Under the pieces are notes generated by a model. That model was not told where the DNA came from and did not search any database. It saw only the letters and a program-made list of their open reading frames with translations. DNA of 64,000 nt, taken from NCBI GenBank assembly GCA_030737875.1, contig CM060918.1, positions 882,178,403 through 882,242,402 on the forward strand, in the 5' to 3' direction. Both the position numbers and the translations under genes were made by a program. Of the stretch, positions 11,801 through 23,600 are shown piece after piece. This DNA is from Allium sativum. Taxonomy: Eukaryota; Streptophyta; Magnoliopsida; Asparagales; Amaryllidaceae. Within the stretch, counting starts at the first letter, position 1. The number at the start of each line of letters is the position of its first letter.

Positions 11801-13299
11801 TTAGCATCGCTAGAAGTGCGGCCCACTCTCTTAGACTCAATAGGGACCGCACAATAAGAAGACCCTCAGCTTGTAGAAGTGGTTGATAAGCTCGTCAGGG
11901 GTGAGACTTCTAGTCACCTCGATAGATACACCATCGACGACAAAGGGTGGTTAAGACTAGATGGAAGACTATGCGTCCCACAGGCAAAGGAGTTGGTGAA
12001 GAAAGTTCTTGAGGAGGCACATCATTCCAAGATGACAATACATCCAGGCGGGGACAAAATGTACAAGGACTTAAAGAGAGTTTTCTTTTGGAGTGGCATG
12101 AAAAAGGACGTGGCAGATTTTGTTTCTAAGTGCATGATTTGCCAACAAGTCAAGGCAGAGCAGAAGAAGCCTGGCGGTCTGCTCCATCCTCTAGAGGTCC
12201 CATAGTGGAAGTGGGATAGCATTTCAATGGATTTCATTGATGGGCTGCCTAGGTCTAGAAGAGGCAACACTAGCATTTGGGTAATAGTGGATAGGCTTAC
12301 TAAAAGCGCCCACTTTTTACTTATCAAGAGTAGAAGGACTGCCTCGTCTCTAGCATCTCTTTATCTTAAGGAGATAGTTCGACTCCATGGAATACCTTCC
12401 AGCATTATTTGCGACAGAGATCCTATCTTCACAAGCGAGTTTTGGCGGAGTCTGCAAGAAGCTGTAGGCACACAGTTATGTTTGAGCACGGCCTATCACC
12501 CCCAAACCGATGGTCAGACGGAAAGAGTGAACAGGATTTTGGAAGACCTTTTGAGACTTTTCATCCTTGACTTTGGAGGGACTTGGGAGGACCATCTTCC
12601 TTTGGTGGAATTTGCCTACAACAACAGCTACCAAGCCACCATCGGAATGGCGCCCTTCGAAGCTTTATATGGAAGACCGTGCCGATCACCCACTTGTTGG
12701 TGGGAGTCTACTGACAAGCACATACTTGGACCAGATATGTTCCGAGAGACTTCAGAGAAAGTAGACTTAATACGGAGAAGAATGAAGATAGCCCAAGATA
12801 GACAAAAATCCTACGCAAACAAGAGAAGGGCCGACCTTGAATTCGAGGTTGGGGACAGGGTTTTCCTTAAGGTATCTCCTTTAAGTAACGTCGTTCGCTT
12901 TGGATCCACAGGGAAGCTAGCACCAGATTTGTAGGGCCGTTTCCTATAATCGAGAAAATTGGGAAGATGGCCTACAGGTTAGAGTTACCCGAGAGACTGG
13001 CCGGAGTTCACAAAATCTTTCATGTTTCTCACCTCCGGAAGTATCTACATGAGTCAGCGGAAGTGGTAGAGCCAAACATTCTAGAAGAAGCTGAAGTAGA
13101 ACGCGAAGCAACTGTGAGGAAAGTTCCAACTCGCATCTTAGGAACTGAAGTGAAAAATCTACGCAACTGCCAAGTCAAAATCGTCAAAGTTCAGTGGAGC
13201 GACGCCGAGGAAGACGCGACTTGGGAAACTGAGGATAGAATACGCGCAGCCTACTCTTTTCTTTTTGAGGGTACATTTTTGATCTCTCTTTTTCCTTAA
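8900..13299 (+). pseudogene. gag-pol of element A, broken
   Basis: One frame runs from the ATG at 8900 and is interrupted by stops at 9170, 9320, 9437, 9812, 10526, 10910, 11624, 11855 and 12203. A one-base loss near 12921 shifts the last part, which continues at 12967-13299. Order: Gag with a proline-rich tract (8995-9080); two zinc knuckles (the first intact, CNFCGVVGHVVKDC; the second damaged); protease with Tyr in place of the catalytic Asp (9983); reverse transcriptase with FIDD; RNase H (YTDA); integrase with H/C zinc site, DFIDG, CDRD and TERVNR intact; GPF module; and a chromodomain-like end (KVQWSDAEEDATWE). Several stops fit C-to-T change of Gln, Arg or Trp codons. The element cannot make its own proteins. 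The family assignment is firm, the clade (Tekay/Del) less so. Confidence 0.93.
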
Positions 13300-13857
13300 A
13301 GTCATGTTAGTATCTATCTTTTTAGGTATATCTCCCCGACCTTACCCTTTTATCCTTAGGTGGAAACCCCTTTGGATGTAAACATGTAACTGAAACTTGT
13401 TATGGATGATGGTTGCAAGTGGTTGCAAATGTTTGCTAGTGGTTGCTCGTGGATGCATATACACACACAATCTAGGGTTTTAGATCGGCTCGGTCACTTC
13501 ATATTTCATATGCATATATGTGTTTATGTTTGTATATGGTTGAAGCACAATATGTTGTCATATGGATGTCGCATTTGTCTGAATGATTGCGCACTCATGT
13601 AGAATTATGAATAGGAAAAAGTTTGCATACATAATGGATTCATGACACTTACATAATTTGCATTAAGGAGGTCAACTGAATCAGTATAGATAAGGACATG
13701 TACACATACGATGCATATGATCATGAAGCATTAGAAGTTTTTTAAGGACAATGGACGCTCGTGTTTGATGATTGAGTAGATGGACATTTGGATGGTAGGA
13801 TATACGTTCTCCTAGACTTGGAGATTTCGGGGACGAAATCCTTTAAGGAGGGGAGAA
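13300..13857 (+). other. 3' untranslated region and polypurine tract of A
   Basis: This is non-coding DNA after pol. It ends with TTTCGGGGACGAAA (about 13825-13838) and the polypurine tract AAGGAGGGGAGA (13845-13856), which primes plus-strand synthesis at the 3' LTR start (13858). The 66-residue open frame at 13402 has no family resemblance and is not called. Confidence 0.8.
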
Positions 13858-14361
13858 TGTAACACCCTGTATTTCTGTTAACACTAAAGTTGTTAATACA
13901 AGAATAATAATAAATGTGTAAAGGGGAGATGTATCTAATGTGCATATAAAAATAATAATAAATGTACAAAGGGGAGATGTATCTAATGCGTACGTATTTA
14001 TATGGATTGATAAATAATAGTATATGTACATTAAGAAAGAAATGGTGAACATAATTGGCTTCTCTTTACAACGGAAAGCTCTGGTTAACCCTAGCTTCAT
14101 CGACGGCTCAAATTAACTTGCAACTCTATAAAAAGACCTTAGGTCTCAAACTAAAAATTCACAAAAAAAAAATAAGAATTGGAGCCACCATGCTGTCTGC
14201 TGAGAACTGGTGGGAGCCTCCACTTGAAAGAGACGAACAAAATAGCGAATACAAACTAAAAGATTAAAAAGCAACAACAAATTAGAATCAAAGCAACGTC
14301 TTCCCAAAGGAAATCTTCGCAAATTCAGAATTTCAGAACTCAGAAAACAAGACCGTCTACG
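13858..14361 (+). repeat. 3' LTR of A, first part
   Basis: TGTAACACCCTG and the following 500 bases match 4615-5121 with scattered substitutions, including the ~55-base direct repeat and the TATA box (14127-14132). It is interrupted after CTACG (14357-14361) by solo LTR X. Confidence 0.9.
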
Positions 14362-15254
14362 TGTAATAACCCGGAAATTCTGGGCCAGTTTAAAATTTTT
14401 ATTTTGGCTATTTTAGCGAATTTTGATTATTTAAAATGAATTATTTTAAATAATATCGACGAAAATTTATTTTGAATATAATTCGAACGTATATATTTAT
14501 ACGCGTCGTCGTTAGAATATAAATATTTATATATAATTATAAATAGAATTGAAAATGGCGCGGTAGTTCGATAATTCGATTTCAAACTTCAATTGAATGT
14601 ACCGGGTGCAAAACAATCCGGATTTTAGTGAAACCAAAAATGATAGGATCTAATTGATAATACCTTTCCAACGAATCCGAAGAATCAAAAGTTCGTAGCG
14701 GGAATCAAAAGATATGTCCAGTTGAAAATTCTGAATAGTCGCAATGGAATTCAGGCCCTTAAAAATGGACATTTTGCAAACGACCTCGGATTTCGATGAA
14801 ACCAGTTTTGTTGGGTCCGGGATGTAAAGTTATTGCTAGGTTTCAAATTCCATAATTTTTCGATTCAATATGTGAGCGTGGCAAAGGAAAACGCGTTTGG
14901 CCAGTTTCAGTTGATTTTAATCGACTGGAAATTGGCCATTTTTCAAACAGTCTCAGAATTCGACGAAACTAGTTTTGTTAGGACCGTATCGTCAATACGA
15001 AGCTAGAAAATATTTTTCGTGAATTTTTAGAGTTACTATGTGACCCCGGTAATTTGAAATGTACGTTTAAAATTCAATATAATGATTTAAATGAAAATTC
15101 AACGGAAACTGATCAGGACAATCAAATCAACCTGCGATACATATCCCATTGTGTTCGGAATGGTGGTAAAACGCTATGGACGACGGGCGGTGGGCCTCGT
15201 TTCGAGGTCGTGCGTGAAAGTCAACTTTTTGTGGGAAAAAAATAATAAAATAAA

Positions 15255-15606
15255 AGAATTATCTCTCCTCCCCATACCTTTTCCCAGGCCCCCGTTCACT
15301 TCCTTTTTTTCAGAATCAAAAGAGAATAAAAAAAAAACACGAAATCGATTGTCGCCCCCCTCCCATTCGCTGCCGCCGCCGCCATCGATGGCGACCTCCC
15401 CATCGCCGGAGCTCCACCAAGGCCATCCCCCTCTTCTCGCCGTCCCTCTCCCCTCACAGACCCTCCGCTACCCCAAACCGCGAGCCCCCCGACTTCACCA
15501 GCCGTCCCCACCGCCTGCGACCACCCGCGACCCCCCCCCCCTCGCGCCCTCTTCGACCCTCCGCACCACCCTCCAGCTTCCGACGTCCTTAGCCCTAATC
15601 CGAACA
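15255..15606 (+). promoter_or_regulatory. GC/CT-rich leader (predicted exon 1) of LTR X
   Basis: An abrupt CT- then GC-rich island in otherwise AT-rich DNA begins after an AATAAAATAAAAG stretch that could act as a TATA-like element. It ends AACA|GTAAGTTTTT, a consensus donor with GT at 15607-15608. The same layout is seen in E (47690-47971), C (35880-36230) and B (26930-27280). Role as a transcribed leader is inferred. Confidence 0.45.
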
Positions 15607-15744
15607 GTAAGTTTTTAATTATTTGTTTTATTTTGGCTAATTTAGTTTTTCTATATAGATTTCTATTGTTTTAAAATCTGAAAAAGCACGTGAAGATTAT
15701 AATTTGAACATAGAAAAAATTCGATTTTTATACATAGGATGGCA

Positions 15745-16165
15745 TAGTAAAAATATGATTTTTTATATATTGAACTTCGAATTAAAAATATGATTTTTAT
15801 ATATTGAACTTCGAATTAAAAATATGATTTTTATATATTGAACTTCGAATTAAAAATATGATTTTTATATATTGAACTTCGAATTAAAAATATGATTTTT
15901 ATATATTGAGCTTCGAATTAAAAATATGATTTTTATATATTGAGCTTCGAATTAAAAATATGATTTTTATATATTGAGCTTCGAATTAAAAATATGATTT
16001 TTATATATTGAGCTTCGAATTAAAAATATGATTTTTATATAGTGAACTTCGAAATAAAAATATGATTTTTATATATTGAACTTCGAAATAAAAATATGAT
16101 TTTTATATATGGAACTTCGAAATAAAAATATGATTTTTATATATGGAATAGCGAAGTAAAAATTC
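15745..16165 (+). repeat. 34-base tandem repeats in LTR X
   Basis: About a dozen copies of a 34-base unit (AAAAATATGATTTTTATATA then TTGAACTTCGAATT) are arrayed head to tail, with later copies carrying G for A in GAGCTTCG or other changes. They lie inside the predicted first intron. Confidence 0.9.
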
Positions 16166-16182
16166 GATTTTTACATATGTAG

Positions 16183-16257
16183 TGGCTACAGCAACGAAGA
16201 TGCGATGACGATGAAGATTTATATCAAAGAAGAGTCAAGATGATTGGATAGCTATAG
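16183..16257 (+). other. Conserved small exon (predicted exon 2) of LTR X
   Basis: It is bounded by TTACATATGTAG and ATAG|GTGAG. The 3' half (GAAGATTTATATC…GGATAGCTAT) aligns with 48842-48903 in E although the flanking repeats do not. Its donor lies in the hairpin GGTGAGAACTTCTCACC (16257-16273). Confidence 0.45.
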
Positions 16258-17129
16258 GTGAGAACTTCTCACCTCTCAATTTAATTTTTCTAGTTATATA
16301 TATATACTAGGATGCAGACGGTGCTTAGTAGCACCCGACACAATCGTCCACAGACCATGGACTTGTTTGTTTGATTGCAAAAATAAGTTAGATTGTTTGA
16401 TTGAAATTGAATTGTTTGGTGAGATGAATTGATTTGATTGATGTGTGAATGGCGTGGGCCTTCACTAGACCGGGGATAAGGCTAGGCCTCGTCCCGTTTC
16501 TAGTATCGTGTCGTTATGCCGTCGAAATTTTCTAAAATAAGTTAGAAAAAAATAAAAATATCATTTTATCGAATAAATGAATTGAATAGAAATTCATATG
16601 TTGAAATAAAATGTTATATCGTTAAAAATATATTTTTTAACGTGAATGTGAATAAATAAATATTCATTTACAAACCAGACGGTTTGTGTATGTACACCTA
16701 TTTGAAGGACATTGATTGGGTCGATAAATTTTACACATCGCCCAACTGCACGAATAAAAATCTGTGTTTGATTGTTTGAAACCCCACACGGGTGTTGGGA
16801 TGAAATTTGAAGTTCACTCATCCTGATTGATTAAATATGTCAATCGATTGATTGACAGGCTGTTATAAGCAATAGATATCTATATTTGATGCTCATACGG
16901 TGTAGTGCACTTTGGTTGATGGTTGATTATTTATCGTTGCTATTATATACATGTGTTGTATGAAAAATCCATATAATTAACTTTATATGGTAATTGATTG
17001 GGCCTCATTCCAATCGTGAAAATAAAGAATATTTTGATAATAACAAATATTTTGATAATAGGAAATATTTGAAATAGAAATATGTGAAGCCGTGATGATT
17101 ATATTGACGCCATTTTGACGTGAACGATA

Positions 17130-17460
17130 TTTATATCGATTTTAAACGAATTCAAAGTGAATTGGAAACGATTTCGAAATGAATTGAATTGAAACGATTT
17201 CGAAATGAATTGAATTGAAACGATTTCGAAATGAATTGAATTGAAAACAAATTCAAAGTGAATTGAAAACGAATTCAAAGTGAATTGAAAACGATTTCGA
17301 AATGAAGTGAATTGAAAACGATTTCGAAATGAAGTGAATTGAAAACGATTTCGAAATGAATTGAATTGAAACGATTTCGAAATGAATTGAATTGAAAACG
17401 AATTCAAATTGAATTGAAATTTGAATTGAATAGAAATGAATTTTAAAACGAATCTATAAA
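17130..17460 (+). repeat. 26-27-base tandem repeats in LTR X
   Basis: The unit GAAAACGATTTCGAAATGAA plus TTGAATT is repeated about a dozen times with variants (GAATTCAAAGTG in place of GATTTCGAAATG). The apparent 102-residue minus-strand frame here is only a translation of the repeat. Confidence 0.88.
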
Positions 17461-17515
17461 GAATAATTCAATTTTGATTTGAATTGAAAAGGAAGTTACG
17501 GGTTTTTACACTACG

Positions 17516-18513
17516 ATTGTAAGTTTAGCTACATTTTTAGAATGCGAATTAATATGAATATCATGTGTTGCGATGAAATGATAATAGTACGATAGTCGTT
17601 ATGTTATCAATATACGTTTGTGATTTGATTCTATTATCATGTTGAATTGAGAATTATTAAGTATGATGTTTATTATGTTTTATAATATTAATCTATGCCA
17701 GTGACTTGATTCTATTATCATGTTAAATTTGGGATTATTGGATTAGATTATTTGTATAAGCATGGACTTGGATTGTAACATCTTATGAGAATTGTGTAGT
17801 TTATTATGCAAGTTTATGTAGTGAAGTTATGCGACCAATTGTCAAATCTATATGCTCATGTTTATGCAAAACTTATGCCATGATCACACTTATCATATGT
17901 TGGGATTAATTTGCAAGTATATTTAAATCTATGTTACTAATTAACACATGTGTATGTTGATTAGCCTATGTTGCTAACTCACATATATGTATGTTGATTT
18001 GCCTATGTTGCAAATTAACATATGTATATGGATTAGTTCATATTGCTAATTCTCATGTATGTTGTTAATATGGCCTATATTAAAAAAACACATATATGTT
18101 GAGTTAGCCTATAAGTGCAAGTTCATACCTATGACATTATAATGTTTATGTTAGTCTTTTTGCAAGTTTGTACCTATGACATTATAATGTTCATGTTAGT
18201 TATTTTGCAAGTTCACCCCTAAAATGTTCATGTTAGTTATTTTGCAAGTACACCCTATTATGTTCATATTGATTATGCCATCAATACCAAAGTTATACCC
18301 TTGTCATGTTCATGCTAATTTATGCCAATTTGCGTATATTAAATTAGGCTAAGTTTTTAGCCTAATACTTTACACCAAAAATCATGCGAACATAAATTAG
18401 GCTGAGATGGTTAGCCTAATATTGGACGGGATAACGTTGGGTTAAAATGATAATTTTAGGAAAACTTGCCATAAATTGGTCATTAATCACATAAGTGATT
18501 TATGGCATAAAAA
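17516..18513 (+). repeat. 3' LTR of A, second part (998-base block, copy 3)
   Basis: After X and its CTACG duplication, A's LTR resumes exactly where it stopped (ATTGTAAG). It ends at GGCATAAAAA and switches to B-type LTR. In the left LTR the same position continues as native A sequence, so 18513/18514 is a deletion or recombination breakpoint. Confidence 0.88.
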
Positions 18514-20383
18514 CAACAGCAGAATGGTTAGATTATGTGAAATGTTTAATTCAAATCTAAATAAAAACAACAGCAGAATGGATTATATTTATATATATAT
18601 ACAATTAAAATTAATCGAATAACGACGCTGTAGTTCGTATTTTGAAATTATAACTTCAAACGATTGTACCAGGAGATCCGACCATCGGATTTTCCCAAAA
18701 CTGGAACCGTTGGGTCCGTTATGAAAAGATCTTTCCAATGATATAAAATTTGTAAAGATCCAACGGTTAGATTTTCAGATATGTGTAAATCAAATCTGAA
18801 GAAAAACAGCGCCATGGCCGCGTTATGGCCTGAAGCGTCGTTTGAATAAATTGGCTAATTTTGAATAAATAAAAATAGCGATAAATCGTTATAAAATATT
18901 ATAAATGTTATGGAATGGAAGTAAACCAAATTCACTTGGTTTATTGGATATTTGATGGTTGAATGTGTTTGACACGAAAATTGCATTAATGAACTGAATT
19001 ATGGACGTCAAATAATTTAACAATGGAAATAAATTTATTTGAATTCTAAATATACGTGAATTATTTGAAAAGGCCGAGTTAAATCTCATTTCAAATAATT
19101 GGTTGACGATGAAGACGGTGGTTGAAGACCGGAGGTCTTCACATCGTCTGGATGATTGCTGATGTCTTGATTGGGAGGCATCCCAAGACAAGGCAATAAG
19201 TGGTGGTCGTCCAGACGTACTTGGAGCTTTGTGTAGAGCATTGATTCGCGAGCCTCACACCTCGGTATGAATCGGAAACGGGAGAGGACTGCAGGGAGGG
19301 CATGCGTTTCTTTCTAGCTAGGAGTGGTGTTAGTGTTTTACAAGCCCTGACATTTTACTTATGTAGATAACGAATAGCGAGGCGCCTCGGTTATTTCGGT
19401 CTCTTCAGAGCCAATGGTTTGGTCGGGATATGACCAGTTTACGCCCCATAAAGCGGGGAAACGTAGTGTTCAGGCTTTTTAATCCACTCCGCGTGGACTG
19501 GCCCAGAAGATCTAAGTGTCAATGTGCTCTGACCCTGAGGCTGGGGCTAGAGAGTCTCGAAGCGGTAAGGACGATCCCTTGCGTTGGTTCATGACAGAAA
19601 TCCAATTTCCAAATACGACATCGTAAGGTTTTGATTATAAACCTATATATGGCGACATAGTGGTATGGGGCATTTATGCCGTCTATGATTTAAAATTATG
19701 ATTGAAATTGTTTTGAAACATATAAACACTGGTAATAATATCAAATGCTTTTGTTTTATTCGTATCAAGCATATTGTGGCCATTATAAGGTAAAACTTTA
19801 TCCTCCGACTTGCGTTGCATTATGTGATGGAAACTGAGTCTTATAATGGCTTCATTTTTCTAAAAAGCATTGCGATGTTTAAATGATTTATTTGTTTTAA
19901 GCATTGGAAATCCATTGGAGTAAACCCATTCCGCGTTAGCGCGTGGTCCTGTGATTGGCCTTATTGTAAGATAAGTTATATAGATTTCTCATACTAGTCC
20001 CATGAACGACTCGTAGTTAGTTTCACTTGCAAACTCGGGTTCCCTATTTTCTACACGGGAAGCCTTGTATTCAGGTTTTAACAGCCTCTATCTGGATAGC
20101 TATGGAGCTGAAGATGGATTCTATCACATTTTTTATGCTGTTCAGCTCCTGTTATGTATATTATGTTTGATTCTACTATAGACATTTTACATAAAGCTGA
20201 AACCATATTTTTGTACTAAGTATGATCTTGTTATACTGTGTAACTCTGATGATTTTTATTTCCAGTGTAATTTGATGTACATTATCTGGTATATTTATAT
20301 ATTTCTGTTCTATTATTATTTGTTTATGTGTTATAATCCAAAGATTACCCTTGCCACTATGGATCGGGGGTTTGGGGTCGTCA
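18514..20383 (+). repeat. 5' LTR of B, 3' part only
   Basis: It is very similar to about 28340-30374 of the 3' LTR, including the GAATTATTTGAAAAGGCCGA block and the GACGGAAATCCAATTTCC-type block. The first ~2.3 kb seen in the 3' LTR is missing. It begins with a doubled AACAACAGCAGAATGG and ends GGGTCGTCA. Confidence 0.85.
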
Positions 20384-20388
20384 AAGTG

Positions 20389-20400
20389 TGGTATCAGAGC
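20389..20400 (+). other. Primer-binding site of B
   Basis: TGGTATCAGAGC, perfect to initiator tRNA-Met, five bases after the LTR end. Confidence 0.92.
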
Positions 20401-20604
20401 TTTGGTCAAGCTTAGTTCTGGATTATAACATATTAATGAACTCGTCAGAAATAGAATCAGAAGTGTTCTATGACGAATAACTCATTTCAGATAGGATCAG
20501 TAATATCCTAGAATGAGTGTAGCAGAATGAAATACACCACAGTAGACACATTTACATTCAATTATATGTCTCTATGTTTTAAAATACCTTTCCTGTTGGC
20601 CTGA

Positions 20605-20625
20605 CACTTTGTCTGCTATTTGCAG
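20605..20625 (+). promoter_or_regulatory. Predicted 3' splice site before B's gag
   Basis: CTTTGTCTGCTATTTGCAG ends 12 bases before the ATG at 20638. Sequence and spacing match E (53170-53189), so the site is conserved although the coding region has decayed. Confidence 0.5.
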
Positions 20626-20637
20626 ACAACATAGAAA

Positions 20638-23600
20638 ATGAGTGGCATAAGTAGAAGAGGTAGGTCAGGACCAGATATTGAAGCTCTATTAAAGAAGTAT
20701 CGAAATCTGGGTGGAGTACCGTTCTCGGGCAATGAATGCATTATTCAAACACAAGCATGTATGCGCTCTACTGAGAAAATTTTTGAAGGTTCAAAGCTGA
20801 GAGATGATCAGAAAAGATTACTAGCATCTTGGGCACTCAAAGACGAAGCTTTAGTCTGGTGGGAAACTGTTATTAAGGATAATCCAGAAGGTAAAATTAC
20901 CTGGGATAGATTCAAAGAAATTTTCAACGAAAAATTTATTCCTCCAGAAGCAACCAATCGGCTATATGATGAATTCTACTATCTGATACAAGGAGATATG
21001 ACCATTCAGGAGTATCAAGATAAATTCAGTAGACTTTCTCATTTGCATCCGAGCTAGTTGAAAATCCTAAGAGGAAGAATCTGAGATTTATTAACGGGCT
21101 TCAAAGAAAGTACCAAAATTGGGTAACTTCCCATGTGAAACTTCCTTTTTCTGAAATGATATACATGGCTTATCACAATGAAGATCTTGAAAAGCAAGGT
21201 CTTTTAGGCGATGAAGAGGAAGTTAGTACTAATAGCAAATTGAAATTCAAAACTGATAGCCCAGAGGCAAGTGTACAGCCTGAGGCAAGTACGACATCCG
21301 AGTTCAGTAAGAGGCCTATATTCAATAGGAAAACGGTTAAATCTGAGAAAGAACCAATAACGAATGCCGTATGCAATAACTACAATAAGTAGGGACATTT
21401 GTCGATAAATTGCAGAGCTTTAAAGAAACAAAGAAAGGATGGATCAATATCCAATCGAAAGCGAAAGAAGGAGTTTAAACATGATAACAAGTTTCAAGAG
21501 AATAGAAAATGCAATCAATGCCATCAGACTGGTCATCTAGCAAAAGATTGCTAGCTATTAAAGAAATCTGAAAGGGTACATGTAATTTAAGTAGCAGAAA
21601 CTTCTGCACCCCCATCTAGTCAGGGAAGGGCAGATGTTTTAGAAGGCACGCTTAATGTCAAAAATATTCCGGTTAAAGTGTTGTTTGATACGGGCGCGTC
21701 ACGAAGTTTTATTTCGACTAAAGTGGTGAAGAAGTTGGATTTGAAACTGAAAAAGGTTAAAGAACCAATGACTGTCCATAATCCGGTTGGGGGTTCCCTC
21801 AATCTTAGTTGGATTTGTGGGGTGTCTATTTCTTTTTCCTATTATTGGTTCCCTACTATCTCGATTGTCATGAATTTCATAGAATTTGATCTTATTTTGG
21901 GATTTGATTGGTTAACCAAATATGAAGCGGAAGTTAACCGTGTAGAAAGAGTTGTTAAAGTTAACTAGGATATATAACCATACCATGCGAAGGTCCGAAT
22001 TCAGGTAGAAGAGACTTTTGGTCAGCTCTAGATGTTACTCCTGTTCAAATAGAAAATATTCCCGTTGTTACGGACAATATTCCAGTCGACATAAAATATT
22101 CCTGTATTCAAGAACTATGCGGATGTGTTTGAAGAAGTTGTTAGCCTACCTCCGCATAGAGAAATTGATTTTAAAATTGCTTTAATTCCCATTGCAAGGC
22201 CAATAGTTCACGCTACTCGAAGAATGACCTTGAAGGAAAATGAAGAGTTAGATTATCAAACTCAACAACTTGTATGGAAGGGTATGATCAGACCTAGTTT
22301 CACTGATTGGGGAGCAGCAGTGGTGTTTGTACCAAAGTCAGACGGTACTCCCAGACTATGTGTGGATTATCGTGACTTGAACAAGCAGACATTAAAGAAT
22401 AAATATCCATTGCCATGAATTGATGATTTGTTGGATCGATTAAATGGCGCACAAGTATTTTCACAAATGGACCAAGCGACAGGTTTCCATCAGCTTCGTA
22501 TTACCAAAGATTGTGTTCCTCTGACAGCATTCAGAGGTCCAGATTTTTTCTACGAGTGGTTAGTAATGTCGTTCATCTTATTTAGCGCTCCAGCATATTT
22601 TGTCGATCTAATGAATAGAGTATTCAAAGAAGTATTGAATAAATTTGTACTGGTTTTCATTAATGACATATTTATCTTCTCTAAGTCAGCAGGCAAGCAA
22701 GCAAAACATTTAGAACAAGTGTTAGAAATTATCAGAAAGAATGTTTTAAAAGCCAAATTTTCCAAATGTATATTCTGGCAATAAGAAGTAAAGTTTCTTG
22801 GCCATGTTGTATCAAAATAAGGAATTTCTGTGGATCCCAGTAAAATCACAGCTATTCAAGATTGGAAGCAACCAACTACCCCCATAGAAGTCCGAAATTT
22901 TCTTGGGTTGGCTAGTCATTATCGAAAGTTCGTTAAAGATTTTTCGAAGATATCTAGTTCCTTAACAAAGCTTACAAAGAAACATTCAAGTTTCAATTGG
23001 ACTCCAGAATGTGAGAAAGCTTTCCAAGAGCTGAAGTTAAGATTGACAACTGCTCTAGAGTTAACAATTATCGTTGACAATCAAGACTTGAAAGTCTGGA
23101 CAGATGCTTCTAAAGAAGGCCTTGGTGCAGTATTAATGCAAAGAGGCCAAGTAGTCGCTTATGCTAGCCGTCAGTTGAAGCCGCATGGGAAGAATTATGC
23201 AAATCATGATCTTGAATTGTTAGCCATCGTGTTTGCTATGAAAATATGGAGACATTATCTATTGGGCGAGAAGTTCGAATTATATACCGATCATCAATCA
23301 TTGAAGTATCTATTCACCCAGAAAGATCTGAATATGAGGCAGCAGCATTGGCTAGAATTTCTCGCGGCATATGATCTTGATATTTTGTATACTCCGGGGA
23401 AAGCCAATGTTGTGGCTGATGCGCTCAGCAGAAAAAATCATCACCAATCTTATCATTACACCATCGTTGATTGATAAAATATCCATTCTTCAGAAAGACG
23501 ATAGTTTCGTTAAAGAGATGATCAAAAGAATTCAAAGGGGTGAAGTCTCCAGTTTCTAAGTGGATAGCACAGGAGTTCTGAGATTGAAAGGAAGAATTTA

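Larger units (their letters stand above)
14362..17510 (+). mobile_element. Solo LTR X with CTACG target duplication
   Basis: It starts TGTAATAACCCG and ends CGGGTTTTTACA, which are near-perfect inverted termini. It is flanked by CTACG at 14357-14361 and 17511-17515. No primer site or coding region is present, so it is a solo LTR left by LTR-LTR recombination. Its first ~880 bases closely resemble E's LTR (46795-47670). Inside are a CT/GC-rich leader (about 15255-15606), a GTAAGT donor, 34-base tandem repeats, a conserved small exon and 26-base repeats. The proline-rich open frames at 15091-15618 come from the leader and are not supported as proteins. Confidence 0.85.
4615..18513 (+). mobile_element. 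Element A: decayed Tekay/Del-like Ty3/gypsy retrotransposon
   Basis: The order is 5' LTR (4615-8716), initiator-Met primer site (8719), gag-pol in one frame (8900-13299, broken), polypurine tract (13845-13856) and 3' LTR (13858 onward). The 3' LTR is split by solo LTR X at 14362-17510, resumes at 17516 and stops at 18513, where B sequence begins. The LTR region after position 7240 in the left copy has no counterpart on the right, so the true right end was lost by deletion. The start TGTAACACC and end GGTGTTTCA are typical inverted LTR termini. Confidence 0.9.

Noticed and set aside
15091..15618. 175-residue proline-rich open frame in LTR X
   Set aside because: It is produced by the GC/CT-rich leader island, extends past the splice donor, and is not kept in the matching E LTR. 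No protein family resemblance.
17099..17407. 102-residue repetitive minus-strand frame
   Set aside because: Simple translation of the 26-27-base tandem repeats.
14362..20383. Reading 14362-20383 as one 5' LTR of B interrupted by a mobile 998-base element
   Set aside because: The 998-base block is native A LTR (continuous with A on both sides in the left LTR), and X has its own inverted ends and CTACG duplications. A solo LTR plus a separate truncated B LTR fits better.
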